A stretch of 64,000 nucleotides of DNA from Verrucomicrobiales bacterium (GTDB lineage: Bacteria; Verrucomicrobiota; Verrucomicrobiia; Limisphaerales; JAYPXF01). Where the stretch lies: positions 32,866 to 96,865 of the forward strand of contig PBAL01000023.1 of NCBI GenBank assembly GCA_002715965.1. Reading direction: 5' to 3'. Numbering within the stretch: position 1 is the first letter of the stretch; each line of letters begins with the position of its first letter. Position numbers and translations under genes: made by a program. The notes under the pieces are model-generated. The model was not told the DNA's origin. It did no database searches and saw only the letters and a program-made list of their open reading frames with translations. Shown in pieces: positions 53,296 through 62,525 of the stretch.

Positions 53296-54585
53296 ATGGA
53301 TTTGCGAATTGGTTTTTCACTTCTGTCCCTTGCCGGACTGACTCTTGCACCCTCCCTATCCGCCGAGGATTGGACGCAATACCGCGGTCCGAATCACGAC
53401 GGGACCTCGTCCGAAAAGCTTTTGTTGAAACAATGGCCCTCCCGCGGCCCCAAGGTCGTGTGGAAGAGCGACGCGTATCCGCTGGGATTCTCCAGTTTCA
53501 CCGTGAAGGGCGAACGGGCGTTTACCGTCTGTGCCCGTAGTGGAAAAGAAGTGGCAGTCGCGCTGAATGCCGACACCGGACGCGAACTCTGGTCGCACGC
53601 CATGACGCCCTCTCAGTATGGGCACAATGGAGGCAATGCGGGTGCACGGAACAATCAAGGTGGCGACGGACCTCGCTCGACGCCGACGATCGACAGCGGA
53701 CGGGTCTACGTGATGTCCGCTGATCTGGTGCTGTACTGCCTCGACGAGAAAACCGGCAAAGAAAACTGGCAACGCGATTTGATCCGCCAGAACAGCGGCC
53801 GGAACATCAAGTGGAAGAACGCGGCATCTCCATTGATTGACGGGGATCTGGTTTTCGTCGCCGGTGGTGGTGCGGGTGAAGCGTTGCTCGCCTTGAATAA
53901 GAACACGGGCAAGGTGGTGTGGAGCACAGAGGATGACCTCATGAGCCATTCGACACCGGTGGTTGCGGAAATCCTTGGAACACGTCAGGTGATTTTCTTC
54001 ACGCAGACGGGGATGGTCGCGTGTGATGTGAAAGACGGCGCCGTGCTCTGGCGCTACAATTTCAAATTTGCCGTTTCGACCGCGATCACCCCCGTCATCG
54101 GCGGTGAGATCGTCTACTGCTCCGCCGGCTATGGTGTTGGCAGTGCGGTAGTGCGGCTTCGCAAGGACGGCCAGAAGTTTGTAGCGACCGAACTCTGGCG
54201 GATTCACGGGCACAAGGACGTGGCCAACCACTGGAGCACACCGGTTCACCAGGGCGGCTATCTCTACGGCATGTTCAGCTTCAAGAAATACGGCACCGGG
54301 TCGTTGAAGTGCGTGCAGCTTTCCACCGGCAAGGTCATGTGGGAGAATGAAGGATTTGGGCCGGGAAACGCGATCATCGTGGACGACCACATCATCGCGC
54401 TTTCGGATAGTGGTGAACTGGTCCTGGTGAAGGCGCAGTCGAGTGCCTACGCGGAAGTGGCTCGTGCGAAAATCCTCGAGGGCAAATGCTGGACAACTCC
54501 GGTGATCAGCAATGGCAGGGTCTTCATCCGCAGCACGAAGGAAGCGGCCTGCGTGGATCTCTCAGGCAAGCTTGCTGCTCGCTGA
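53296..54585 (+). CDS. Exported PQQ-like beta-propeller protein
   Basis: A 429-residue exported propeller. The ATG at 53296 gives a signal peptide (MDLRIGFSLLSLAGLTLA) ending near AEDW; nine codons upstream another ATG is in frame. The mature part begins WTQYRGPNHDGTSSEKLL, the usual opening of this family. Blades are of PQQ/outer-membrane-protein-B type, with VYVMSADLVLYCLDEKTGKE and VFVAGGGAGEALLALN. It is unrelated in sequence register to the 43.6-kb paralogue, though both share the fold. The role is probably carbohydrate-related; no catalytic residues were identified. Confidence 0.8.
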   Translation: MDLRIGFSLLSLAGLTLAPSLSAEDWTQYRGPNHDGTSSEKLLLKQWPSRGPKVVWKSDAYPLGFSSFTVKGERAFTVCARSGKEVAVALNADTGRELWSHAMTPSQYGHNGGNAGARNNQGGDGPRSTPTIDSGRVYVMSADLVLYCLDEKTGKENWQRDLIRQNSGRNIKWKNAASPLIDGDLVFVAGGGAGEALLALNKNTGKVVWSTEDDLMSHSTPVVAEILGTRQVIFFTQTGMVACDVKDGAVLWRYNFKFAVSTAITPVIGGEIVYCSAGYGVGSAVVRLRKDGQKFVATELWRIHGHKDVANHWSTPVHQGGYLYGMFSFKKYGTGSLKCVQLSTGKVMWENEGFGPGNAIIVDDHIIALSDSGELVLVKAQSSAYAEVARAKILEGKCWTTPVISNGRVFIRSTKEAACVDLSGKLAAR

Positions 54586-54595
54586 TAACATTCGA

Positions 54596-54808
54596 TCAGT
54601 TCATTCCGCAACGACCGCAGGAACTCGGCGTTCCCGAGCATGGCGGAAGTTCATCCGCGGATTCCCCTCCGGCTGAAAATACTGAGAGCTTCTTCCGCAA
54701 CCGCGTGCTTCTGCAGTGCGGACATTCCGTGCCTTTCCAATCAGAGGATCGCACGAGGACTTCGCTGTCCTTCGTGCACGCGTCACATTCAAATTCGTAA
54801 ATAGGCAT
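54596..54808 (-). CDS. FmdB-family zinc ribbon protein
   Basis: A 70-residue FmdB/regulatory-type zinc ribbon. It begins MPIYEFECDACTKDSEVL and has CDAC and CPHC pairs near residues 8-11 and 34-37 that bind zinc, with a Cys-rich tail (CGRCGMN). Members are small putative regulators or chaperone-like proteins of unknown function. It follows the broken glpX gene by 6 bp, so the two were probably one transcript. Confidence 0.8.
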   Translation of the reverse strand: MPIYEFECDACTKDSEVLVRSSDWKGTECPHCRSTRLRKKLSVFSAGGESADELPPCSGTPSSCGRCGMN

Positions 54809-54814
54809 CGCTCA

Positions 54815-55838
54815 TTAACCTTTCTCTGAACGCAGGTAGATCCGCTTGTATTCAAGATCGTGTTGCGTCTCCAGGAATCTGATCGTTTTCGATTTGTCGC
54901 GCATAAGCACGGAGTGGGTGGTGGCAGTCTGTCCGCGCACATGCATGCCACGCAGGAGCGGGCTGTCGCTGATGCCCGTTGCGGCAATAAAGATATCCTG
55001 CCCGCGGGCCAGGTCGGCAGAACGGTAAATCTTGTCGAGCTTGTCGCCCCAGCCTTCGTCAATGAGCGATTGTTTTTCCTCCTCATCGCGCGGCCAGATC
55101 TTGGACTTCATGCCGCCCCCGAGGCAGCGTAGGGCAGCCGCTGACAATGCGCCTTCAGGCGGACCGCCGATGCCGGCGTAGATGTCGATCTCGGAAGTGT
55201 TCAAGGCCGGTGCCAGCGCAGCGGTGATGTCTCCATCGGAAATCATGCGCAACTGCGCACCGATGCGACGCACGTCGTCGATGAGATTCTGGTTGCGCGG
55301 ACGATCGAGGATGACCACCACGACGTCGCGCACGGCCTTGCTCAGGAGCTTGCCAGCGATCTTCAACACTTCTCCGATCGACGCATTTACGCTGATCGGC
55401 AGGCTGTGGTCTTCAATCCATGCCTTTCGCACCATCTGTGGATAAGCCAGCTTGTTCATGTAGAAGGCTGGAATGTCCTGCAGGGCATTGTCCGGACCGT
55501 CGGGAGGAAGCGCAGCCGCGATGCAGCTGATCGAGTTTGGCAGGCCTTTGCTCGCGTTGGTCGTGCCGTCGATGGGATCGAGTGCAATGTCATAGCGAGG
55601 CGAGCCCTCGCGCCAGAGCCCGACGTGCTCGCCCTTGAAGAGGCCCGGCGCCTCCTTCAACGATCACGACTTCCCCGCGCATGTCCATGTGATCGAACAT
55701 CCCGTGAATCACATCGCATGCGGCTTCATCCGCCGATTCCTTCTGCCCTTTGCCCAGCCAGCTCAACGGATGCAGCACTGCCTGTTCAGTCGCGCGCAAA
55801 AAGTCAAACTCCACCAACCTGCGTTCATCACCGCTCAT
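54815..55838 (-). pseudogene. glpX: Class II fructose-1,6-bisphosphatase, frameshifted
   Basis: GlpX hydrolyses fructose-1,6-bisphosphate in gluconeogenesis. The start is the ATG at 55838 (MSGDERRLVEFDFLRATEQA). The N-terminal frame reaches VVIVEGG and then fails; the other frame continues KEAPGLFKGEHVGLW, DIALDPIDGTTNASKG (metal-binding Asp) and GMHVRGQTATTH. The family normally reads VEGxxKEAPxLF, so residues and frame are missing at 55648-55662. The sequence is explained by loss of 11 bp between two AAGGAG words. All other motifs are intact. The C-terminal frame starts with TTG, so a truncated product without the N-terminal metal site could still be made. No second glpX or fbp is in this window. 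Confidence 0.85.
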
Positions 55839-55983
55839 ATGCGTCAGTCTAGGGAGCGGTGGGCGGGGGAAAAAGGTTAAATGGGTGAAATGGTTGAGGG
55901 GGCGCCGGTTGGTGGATTTTTCTGGAACTCGGGGGAGGGAACACAATGATTTGATCATCAACGGACGCAGCTGTTTATGCCCA

Positions 55984-56979
55984 ATGGCTTTCCTCCTGCT
56001 GGCGCTGCTCCTGTCGTCACTGCAGGCGGATGAAATCGCAGTTGGCAACGACGCGATTCGGACCGCCATCAAGAAATCCATCCCGCTTCTCGAATCGGGC
56101 ATGCGGGTTTCCATGAAGGAGCGGGCGCGCTGTTTTACCTGCCATAACCAGGCTTACCCCGTCATTGCACTCACAGCTGCTCGGGATCACGGATTCAAGG
56201 TGGATGAAGAAGAAATCCGCAAGCAGGTGAAATTCACCGCCGACTTACTTGCCAAGAATCGAGAAAGATACCTGAAGGGACGTGGCCAAGGCGGTCAGGT
56301 AGAGACCGCCGGCTGGGCGATGCAGACCCTTGAGGCCGGTGATTGGAAACGGGACGAAACGACTGACGCCGTCGCGCATTATCTGCTTGTCTGGCAGAAG
56401 CGATTGGAACACTGGGAAGCCCCTTCCTCTTCCCGGCCGCCGACGACCAAGAGTCATTTTACATCCACCCACGGCGCCATGCGTGGATTGCTGCGTTACG
56501 GCAAACCTGATCAGAAAAAGGCCATCAACAAGCGCTTTAAGCAAGTGCGGGAGTGGTTGTTCGAGACTCCGGGCGCAGACACGCAGGATCGCGTGTTTCG
56601 ATTGCAGATACTCGCACTCCTGAACGAGACCAATGAGGTCACGCGCACGGCAAAGGTGTTGCTGAAGACCCAACGGGAGGACGGAGGTTGGGCCCAGACG
56701 GAAGAAATGGAAAGCGACTCCTATGCAACTGCCACGGCGTTGGCAGCGCTGAATCAGGCGGGTGGGTTGACCAAAGACGATTCGGCGTTCCGGAGAGGGA
56801 TTCAGTTCTTGCTCAATGCGCAATTGCCCGACGGGTCATGGCACGTGAAGACGCGTGCCAAGCCGTTCCAGACCTACTACGAATCCGGGTATCCTCACGG
56901 GAAGGATCAGTTCATATCCATCTCCGCCGGAGCCTGGGCAACGGTGGCTTTGTGTCTCGCGCTTCCCGAATCGAAGTAG
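55984..56979 (+). CDS. Exported prenyltransferase-fold protein with c-type heme motif
   Basis: A 331-residue exported protein whose ATG at 55984 begins a signal peptide (MAFLLLALLLSSLQA). Near the N terminus is CFTCH (Cys50, Cys53, His54), a covalent heme c motif. The remainder is an alpha/alpha toroid of squalene-cyclase/prenyltransferase type with QW-like repeats such as QREDGGWAQTEEM and LPDGSWHVKTRA. The DxDD-type cyclase motif is absent, so it is unlikely to be a real cyclase. Similar proteins occur beside planctomycetal and verrucomicrobial cytochrome/sulfatase genes. It is 46 bp upstream of the sulfatase gene. Confidence 0.75.
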   Translation: MAFLLLALLLSSLQADEIAVGNDAIRTAIKKSIPLLESGMRVSMKERARCFTCHNQAYPVIALTAARDHGFKVDEEEIRKQVKFTADLLAKNRERYLKGRGQGGQVETAGWAMQTLEAGDWKRDETTDAVAHYLLVWQKRLEHWEAPSSSRPPTTKSHFTSTHGAMRGLLRYGKPDQKKAINKRFKQVREWLFETPGADTQDRVFRLQILALLNETNEVTRTAKVLLKTQREDGGWAQTEEMESDSYATATALAALNQAGGLTKDDSAFRRGIQFLLNAQLPDGSWHVKTRAKPFQTYYESGYPHGKDQFISISAGAWATVALCLALPESK

Positions 56980-57025
56980 GCACAAATTCCTTTTCTCAAT
57001 TCACCGTCTGCGAAACGCTCCCGGC

Positions 57026-58477
57026 ATGCACAGATGTCTCCTTCTGCTTTGCTTCACGCTTAGTGTTCGCGCCGCCGATCAACCGAACATCCTGTTCATC
57101 TTCACCGACGACCACGCGACGCAGTCGATCAGCGCTTACGGCTCGAAGATCATGAAGACGCCCCATCTCGATCGGCTGGCCAAGAAGGGCATGTTGTTCA
57201 AGCGATGTCTCGTTTCGAATTCGATCTGCGCGCCTTCACGGGCAGTGGTCCTGACGGGCAAGTATTCGCACCTCAATGGTCAGCGCACGAACAAGGACAC
57301 GTTCGATGGCGGTCAACAGACTGCGCCGAAGTTGATGCGCAAGGCGGGTTACCAGACGGCGATCGTGGGCAAGTGGCATTTGAAATCCGCGCCGACCGGT
57401 TTCGATCACTATGAGGTGTTGAAGGGACAGGGCTCTTACTACAATCCGATGCTGATCACGAACGGCAAGAACGTGAAGCACACCGGCTACACGACGGACA
57501 TCGTCGTCGATCGCACGATTGAGTGGCTGGACAAGCGGGACAAGTCCAAGCCCTTCTTCCTCATGTCACAACACAAGGCGCCCCACGGGCGTTGGGAACC
57601 GGCCTTGCGTCATCTGACTATGTTTGAGAACGACACGATTCCGGAACCGGAGACGCTGTTCGACGACTACCAAGGCCGCGGCACGGCAGCCAGCCTCCAC
57701 AAGATGGGGATTCTACAGCACATGGGGGATCATCGCCTGATGATCAAGTACTCCAGCAAGTTCACGCCGGAGCAGCTCGAAGCCTTCGATGGTTACTACC
57801 GGCCGAAGAACGAGGCCTTCCTCAAGGCGGATATGACGGATCGCGAGCGCACGAAGTGGCACTACCAGCGCTACATCAAGAACTACCTTCGTTGTGTGAA
57901 GGCAGTGGATGAGAACGTCGGCCGACTTCTTGATTATCTTGATGAGAACGGCCTTTCGGAGAACACCATCGTCATCTACAGCTCGGATCAGGGCTTCTAC
58001 CTGGGCGAGCATGGCTGGTTTGACAAGCGTTGGATTTATGAGGAAAGCCTGCGCACGCCCTTGATCGTCCGATGGCCGGGCGTGACCACCGGAACCCAGA
58101 ATCGCGACATCGTTTCGAACGTGGATTTCGCCGAAATGTTCCTCGAAATCGCCGGTGCGACAGTGCCGGGAGATATGCAGGGACGGTCACTCGTGCCGTT
58201 GTTGAAGGGTAGGACGCCGGCTGATTGGCGAAAGACCTTCTATTACGAATACTTCGAATCAGGCGGGCATGGTGTTTCGAATCACTACGGCGTCGTGGAC
58301 AGCCGGTACAAGCTGATTCACTTCAAGGACAAGGGTTTGGATGAGTGGGAGCTGTATGACTTGAAGAAAGATCCACAGGAACTGACCAGCGTGTATGACC
58401 GAACGGATTATCGGCGCGTGCAGAAACGTCTGGGAGTGGAACTCAGCAAGTTGAGGAAAGAGTTGAAGGTGGAGTAG
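57026..58477 (+). CDS. Secreted type I sulfatase
   Basis: A 483-residue formylglycine sulfatase starting at ATG 57026 with signal peptide (MHRCLLLLCFTLSVRAADQ). The metal site is FTDDHATQSISAYG near residue 28, the formylglycine site SICAPSRAVVLTGKYSH carries Cys68, VGKWHLKSAP follows near 115 and YSSDQGFYLGEHGWFDKRW near 315. It is intact. The upstream prenyltransferase-fold gene is close enough for co-transcription. It is distinct from the 32-kb sulfatase in its active-site flanks and belongs to the heparan/mucin-type branch. Confidence 0.9.
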   Translation: MHRCLLLLCFTLSVRAADQPNILFIFTDDHATQSISAYGSKIMKTPHLDRLAKKGMLFKRCLVSNSICAPSRAVVLTGKYSHLNGQRTNKDTFDGGQQTAPKLMRKAGYQTAIVGKWHLKSAPTGFDHYEVLKGQGSYYNPMLITNGKNVKHTGYTTDIVVDRTIEWLDKRDKSKPFFLMSQHKAPHGRWEPALRHLTMFENDTIPEPETLFDDYQGRGTAASLHKMGILQHMGDHRLMIKYSSKFTPEQLEAFDGYYRPKNEAFLKADMTDRERTKWHYQRYIKNYLRCVKAVDENVGRLLDYLDENGLSENTIVIYSSDQGFYLGEHGWFDKRWIYEESLRTPLIVRWPGVTTGTQNRDIVSNVDFAEMFLEIAGATVPGDMQGRSLVPLLKGRTPADWRKTFYYEYFESGGHGVSNHYGVVDSRYKLIHFKDKGLDEWELYDLKKDPQELTSVYDRTDYRRVQKRLGVELSKLRKELKVE

Positions 58478-58530
58478 TACTCCGTCAGCAATGAAATGAC
58501 AGTTTGCCTAGTACCAGCCGGATGTGTCCG

Positions 58531-58558
58531 AAACAAAACAGGCGCCCGAAGGCGCCTG
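58531..58558 (-). terminator. Intrinsic terminator of the FG-GAP gene on the minus strand
   Basis: On the minus strand CAGGCGCC - TTCG - GGCGCCTG (58558-58539) is a perfect 8-bp stem with a TTCG tetraloop followed by TTTTGTTT. It lies 26 bp after the stop of the minus-strand propeller gene. The 107-bp convergent gap holds nothing else recognisable. Confidence 0.85.
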
Positions 58559-58584
58559 CATGCAAATCCCATTGGATCGTTATC

Positions 58585-59922
58585 TCACCAGGCTGCTTTC
58601 GGCAGCGCAGCGTTGTATTCGGCCCACGATACGCGCTTCGGTTGATTCAGGAAGACGAATGCGCCTTTCTTGTTTCCAACCACGACGTCCGGAAACTTGT
58701 CCCCGTTGATGTTGCCCACGGTGACCTGCGTTCCCACGCCTGAGTTGTCATCGATCTGCATCGGGATGAAGTAGACATCGCGGCGCTCTTTCACGGCTTT
58801 GAACCAATAAAGAACTGCCGGACCCGCGGGATCGGCATCTTTGCCGGGGCCGTGAGCCCAGAAGCGCTTGCCGGTTACGATATCCATCATGCCGTCCTGG
58901 TCCATATCAGCCAGGGTGAGTGAATGGAGCTGCGAGAAGCATACGTTGTAGGGACTGTCTGATGGCTTGCTGCCAAGGATCGGTTCCTCGAGGAAGTAGA
59001 TCAGTGCGCCGTCGCGGGTCTGGAAGTAGACGCTGAGGCCGTAACCGTGACCGTCATGGCTGGTGGCAACGTCGTTCAAGCCGTCCTTGTTGAAGTCATG
59101 CACCAACATCTGCGCACCACCCCTCGCGCCTTCGGGTGCGAATGGCCCGCGGTTGAATTTCCACTTGGACTTGCCATCCCAATTGCGAGGCTGCTTCCAC
59201 CATCCGTCGCGCTCAACAAGGTCAACCCGGCCATCTCCATCGATGTCGCCGTAGCCATAGCCGTGCGTGTAGCGGAAGAAGCGTTTCTTGTCGAAGTGCG
59301 AGATCTTGCGGAACGTGCCCACCTTGGTCGGGTTTTTCCAATCGAGTTCCACGTAACCGAGGTAGCCTTGGCTGTGCGCGACGAGCTCCGGTTTGCCATC
59401 ACCCGTGATGTCGCCGAGTTGCGGAGATTCGTTGTCCGTTTCGTTCCAGATAACATGCGCTTTCCAGTGCTTCTTGTGTTTGTTCTTCGGGTTTTCGTAC
59501 CAGATCGTTTCCTTGCCCGGCCAACCGAACACGAGGATGTCAATCCAGCCGTCATCGTTGAAGTCGTAGGTGTAGGTCAGGAAGTTGTTGGAGTAACCGT
59601 TACGGCCGCTGAGCTCGCCGGTGAATCCCCGGATCGTACGCTCGAGCCCATCGTTGCCCTTCACCTTGAAGGTGTTCGTGGCGGGGTAATATTCGTGCGC
59701 CTTCTTGAACTTGGGCCCTTCATACCAGAACGGACCGATCACCACGTCGACTTTGCCGTCCTTGTTGAAGTCACCGTAATGGGCGCCTTCGGCCCAGAAC
59801 TTGTCCGTCAACTTCTGCTTCGAAAACGAATTGATGACCTTCTTCCTTCCTCCACCCTTCTTGTTCTGGGCATCAACGGAAAACGAAACCAGCAATAAAA
59901 GTGCAACTGCGAATCTGAACAT
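58585..59922 (-). CDS. Exported FG-GAP/VCBS-repeat protein
   Basis: A 445-residue exported protein whose ATG at 59922 begins a signal peptide (MFRFAVALLLLVSFSVDAQ); the longer frame from 59958 masks it. FG-GAP loops are DFNKDGKVDVVIG, DFNDDGWIDILVFG, DITGDGKPELVA, DIDGDGRVDLVE, DFNKDGLNDVATS, DMDQDGMMDIVTG and NINGDKFPDVVVG. Seven calcium-loop repeats fit a complete seven-bladed propeller. A basic linker (KKGGGRKK) follows the signal peptide. The function is unknown; binding of extracellular glycans is plausible. Confidence 0.8.
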   Translation of the reverse strand: MFRFAVALLLLVSFSVDAQNKKGGGRKKVINSFSKQKLTDKFWAEGAHYGDFNKDGKVDVVIGPFWYEGPKFKKAHEYYPATNTFKVKGNDGLERTIRGFTGELSGRNGYSNNFLTYTYDFNDDGWIDILVFGWPGKETIWYENPKNKHKKHWKAHVIWNETDNESPQLGDITGDGKPELVAHSQGYLGYVELDWKNPTKVGTFRKISHFDKKRFFRYTHGYGYGDIDGDGRVDLVERDGWWKQPRNWDGKSKWKFNRGPFAPEGARGGAQMLVHDFNKDGLNDVATSHDGHGYGLSVYFQTRDGALIYFLEEPILGSKPSDSPYNVCFSQLHSLTLADMDQDGMMDIVTGKRFWAHGPGKDADPAGPAVLYWFKAVKERRDVYFIPMQIDDNSGVGTQVTVGNINGDKFPDVVVGNKKGAFVFLNQPKRVSWAEYNAALPKAAW

Positions 59923-59988
59923 GCCGGGGATTACGGGGGGAGAGGCGAGATTGGTCAAGTGGGGAGTCCTCGACTCACGACCGCAGGC

Positions 59989-60590
59989 TCATCGCCCCGG
60001 ATACCGAATGACTTGGATTGGCGGATAACTCATTTCGACCGGCTGGCCGGGGTTGGAGAATCGACTGATCCAATCCGCGCTGTATTTCAAATAGGTCGCC
60101 ACGCATCACCCATGATTGTCTTGAGTTCGTTGGTGGTTCCCAATTGCAATCGCGCGATCGCGGGCAGCACCTTCCAAGCCTTCGTTGCCGAGGATATCCA
60201 GATAGGCCAGCTCGGCGATCTGACGAGCATGATGGGCACGCACAGCCTCGTTGTCAGAGATCCCGTGGCGACGGGTGATCCGGATGACTTCGCGGAAACC
60301 CGGATCTTCGGCGCGATTGACTTCGGCCTTGCGCTCATCGCTCAGAACATCCTCTTCAGCCTTCTGCAACGCCCGCTGTTCTTCGAAGAAGGCATCTGCA
60401 TCCCCCGATGAACGGAACTGGCTGCCCCGGCTGTGGTCTCGGTGACCTCGAAGACAAGCGAGTTCGTGACGAAGGTAAGTTCCGGTGCGCTGAAACGCAC
60501 GGGACGGATCCCTGAACTCTTCATCACCACACCCGTGAGGAGTGAGAGGTTCACAGCCAGGAGGAGCAGGGTGAGTTTTGAGATCTTCAT
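59989..60590 (-). pseudogene. Exported hypothetical protein, three apparent frameshifts
   Basis: The ATG at 60590 opens MKISKLTLLLLAVNLSLL, a signal anchor, and coding runs to SSVHRG. After a five-G run near 60410 the frame must shift by one base to read DADAFFEEQRALQKAEEDV. It then shifts again near 60185 (LGNE to AWKVLPAIARLQLG) and once more near 60095 (GDAWRP to YLKYSADWISRF), ending YPPIQVIRYPGR at 59989. Each piece looks like coding sequence, and the +1 and -1 shifts compensate. I do not recognise the family. The gene is divergent from the DUF1553 gene. Confidence 0.5.
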
Positions 60591-60773
60591 TTGCTCCTGA
60601 TGTTCAGGTGAAGGCGTGATCTGCTTGCCACCGGCTGTCCATCGTGATTTCACACCCATCCGGGGTGTGACTACCCGTCGCATACTCCACGCGAGGCCGG
60701 AGGCCTTGCCATCAGTTCCACTCTTCGAGCATCTTGACCAACGCACATCCAGTTTATAGTTTGGCTGCGATCC

Positions 60774-62525
60774 ATGCGCGTCCGGTTGTCCCATCTATTG
60801 CCCCTAATCTTGACTTTTGGCGGCTTTCTAACCGCATCCGAATCGCATTGGAGTTTCCGTCCGCTCAAGAACGTCACCGTCCCCGCACAAGTCCAGACCG
60901 GCTGGGCGCGCACGGCCATTGACGGCTTCATCCTGGCAAAACTAGATCACGAGCAACTTTCGCCACAACCCCAAGCCGATCGATATACGCTGCTCCGCCG
61001 GGTCAGCGCCGGACTCACCGGCCTGCCACCGACGCCCGACCAGATTCACGCGTTTGTGCACGATGCCCAACCTGATGCTTACGAGCGCATGGTCAATCGT
61101 CATCTCAACGATCCGCAATACGGTGTGCGCTGGGCGCGGCATTGGCTCGATGTCGCGCGCTTTGGGGAAAGCGACGGAATCCTGAACGTAAATGGCGACA
61201 AGATACGCAAGAACGCATGGCGCTATCGAGATGCGGTGGTGAACGCGTTCAACATGGACCTGCCTTTCGACCAGTTTGTTCGGGCACAGTTATATGGTCC
61301 GTTGGTCGAGAACAACCGCGACCTTGAGGCACTGAGACGATTCGCCCATTTGGGGACACACCTTCAAGACAACGATAATCCCAACGACCGCCAGTTCCAT
61401 CGCCTTGACGACATGGTAGCTACGACCGGAAGCGCCTTCCTGGGACTGACCTTTGGTTGCGCGCGCTGCCACGATCATCCGGTCGATCCGATGTCGGCGA
61501 AAGAGTATTACCAGTTCACCGCATTCTTCTTCGACCAGTTCGATGAACTTCCGATGTCGGGCAAAAGACCAGTCGACTTGGTGATCAAGGAGCCGCGGGT
61601 ATTGCACAAGGGAAGTTGGTCCACGCCAGGCGAGCCGGTGGATCCCGGTTTTCTGCAGGCGTTGATGAACAAGCCCGCAAGTCATTGGCGAAAAGAGGGC
61701 CGGGCAGACCTGGAAGCACTTGGTGCTTGGATGACAGACACCGGGCACGGTGCGGGCATGCAACTCGCGCGCGTGATCGTCAATCGATTGTGGCATCACC
61801 ATTTCGGACGCGGCTTGGTCAAGACACCCAACGATTTCGGCAAGCTTGGCGGCCGGCCCAGTCATCCGGAACTGCTAGATTGGCTGGCAGCCCGGCTGAT
61901 TGATCACGATTGGCGTATCAAGTCATTGCAGCGACTCATTCTCAACAGCGCGGTCTATCGGCAAGGCGCGGCAAGCGATGATCGGGCCGTCGCTCATGAC
62001 GCCGAGAACAAATGGCTTTGGCAACGGCGCCCGCAACGGATCGATGCCGAGACCATCCGGGATCGGTTGCTAAGCGTGTCCGGCAGATTGAAGACCGAGA
62101 TTGGCGGCCCGAGCATCCCGATCGGAAACTACAAATCCTCACTACCAGAACACCCCGATCGATTTCGTCGCTCCATTTACCTGCAGGTCAACCGCACCGC
62201 CAAGCAGGCTACGCTCAGCCTGTTCGATCCGCCAAACAACGAGAAAAGCTTCGGGGCAAGAAGCACCGGCTCGTCACCGGACAGCGCGTTGTTCGCCTTG
62301 AACTCACCCTTCTCTTGGAATCTGGCGCATCATTTTTCCAAGCGGGTTCAGGCAGCCGCAGGTGAGGCCGAAGAGAAGCAAATTCGGCATTGCTACCTGT
62401 CGGCTCTTTCTCGGCCACCGACCGCCGAGGAAGTCAGCATCGGTCGCGAATTGCTGCGCATAGGTTCCCTGCTGGAGTATTGTCACATCATCCTGGCGCT
62501 CAATGAGTTCATCTACATCCAATAA
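60774..62525 (+). CDS. PSD1-type DUF1549/DUF1553 protein
   Basis: A 583-residue exported protein with signal peptide (MRVRLSHLLPLILTF). DUF1549 (about 40-250) contains RVSAGLTGLPPTPDQI, YGVRWARHWLDVARFGESDG and FGCARCHDHPVDP, the last being a CxxCH heme-type motif. DUF1553 (about 300-575) has RVIVNRLWHHHFGRGLVKTPNDFG, and it ends LNEFIYIQ, the usual family end. Typical members of 800-1000 residues also carry an N-terminal cytochrome c domain and a LamG-like insert; both are absent here. It overlaps the DUF1501 gene by 23 bp, a standard pairing. The function is unknown. Confidence 0.85.
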   Translation: MRVRLSHLLPLILTFGGFLTASESHWSFRPLKNVTVPAQVQTGWARTAIDGFILAKLDHEQLSPQPQADRYTLLRRVSAGLTGLPPTPDQIHAFVHDAQPDAYERMVNRHLNDPQYGVRWARHWLDVARFGESDGILNVNGDKIRKNAWRYRDAVVNAFNMDLPFDQFVRAQLYGPLVENNRDLEALRRFAHLGTHLQDNDNPNDRQFHRLDDMVATTGSAFLGLTFGCARCHDHPVDPMSAKEYYQFTAFFFDQFDELPMSGKRPVDLVIKEPRVLHKGSWSTPGEPVDPGFLQALMNKPASHWRKEGRADLEALGAWMTDTGHGAGMQLARVIVNRLWHHHFGRGLVKTPNDFGKLGGRPSHPELLDWLAARLIDHDWRIKSLQRLILNSAVYRQGAASDDRAVAHDAENKWLWQRRPQRIDAETIRDRLLSVSGRLKTEIGGPSIPIGNYKSSLPEHPDRFRRSIYLQVNRTAKQATLSLFDPPNNEKSFGARSTGSSPDSALFALNSPFSWNLAHHFSKRVQAAAGEAEEKQIRHCYLSALSRPPTAEEVSIGRELLRIGSLLEYCHIILALNEFIYIQ

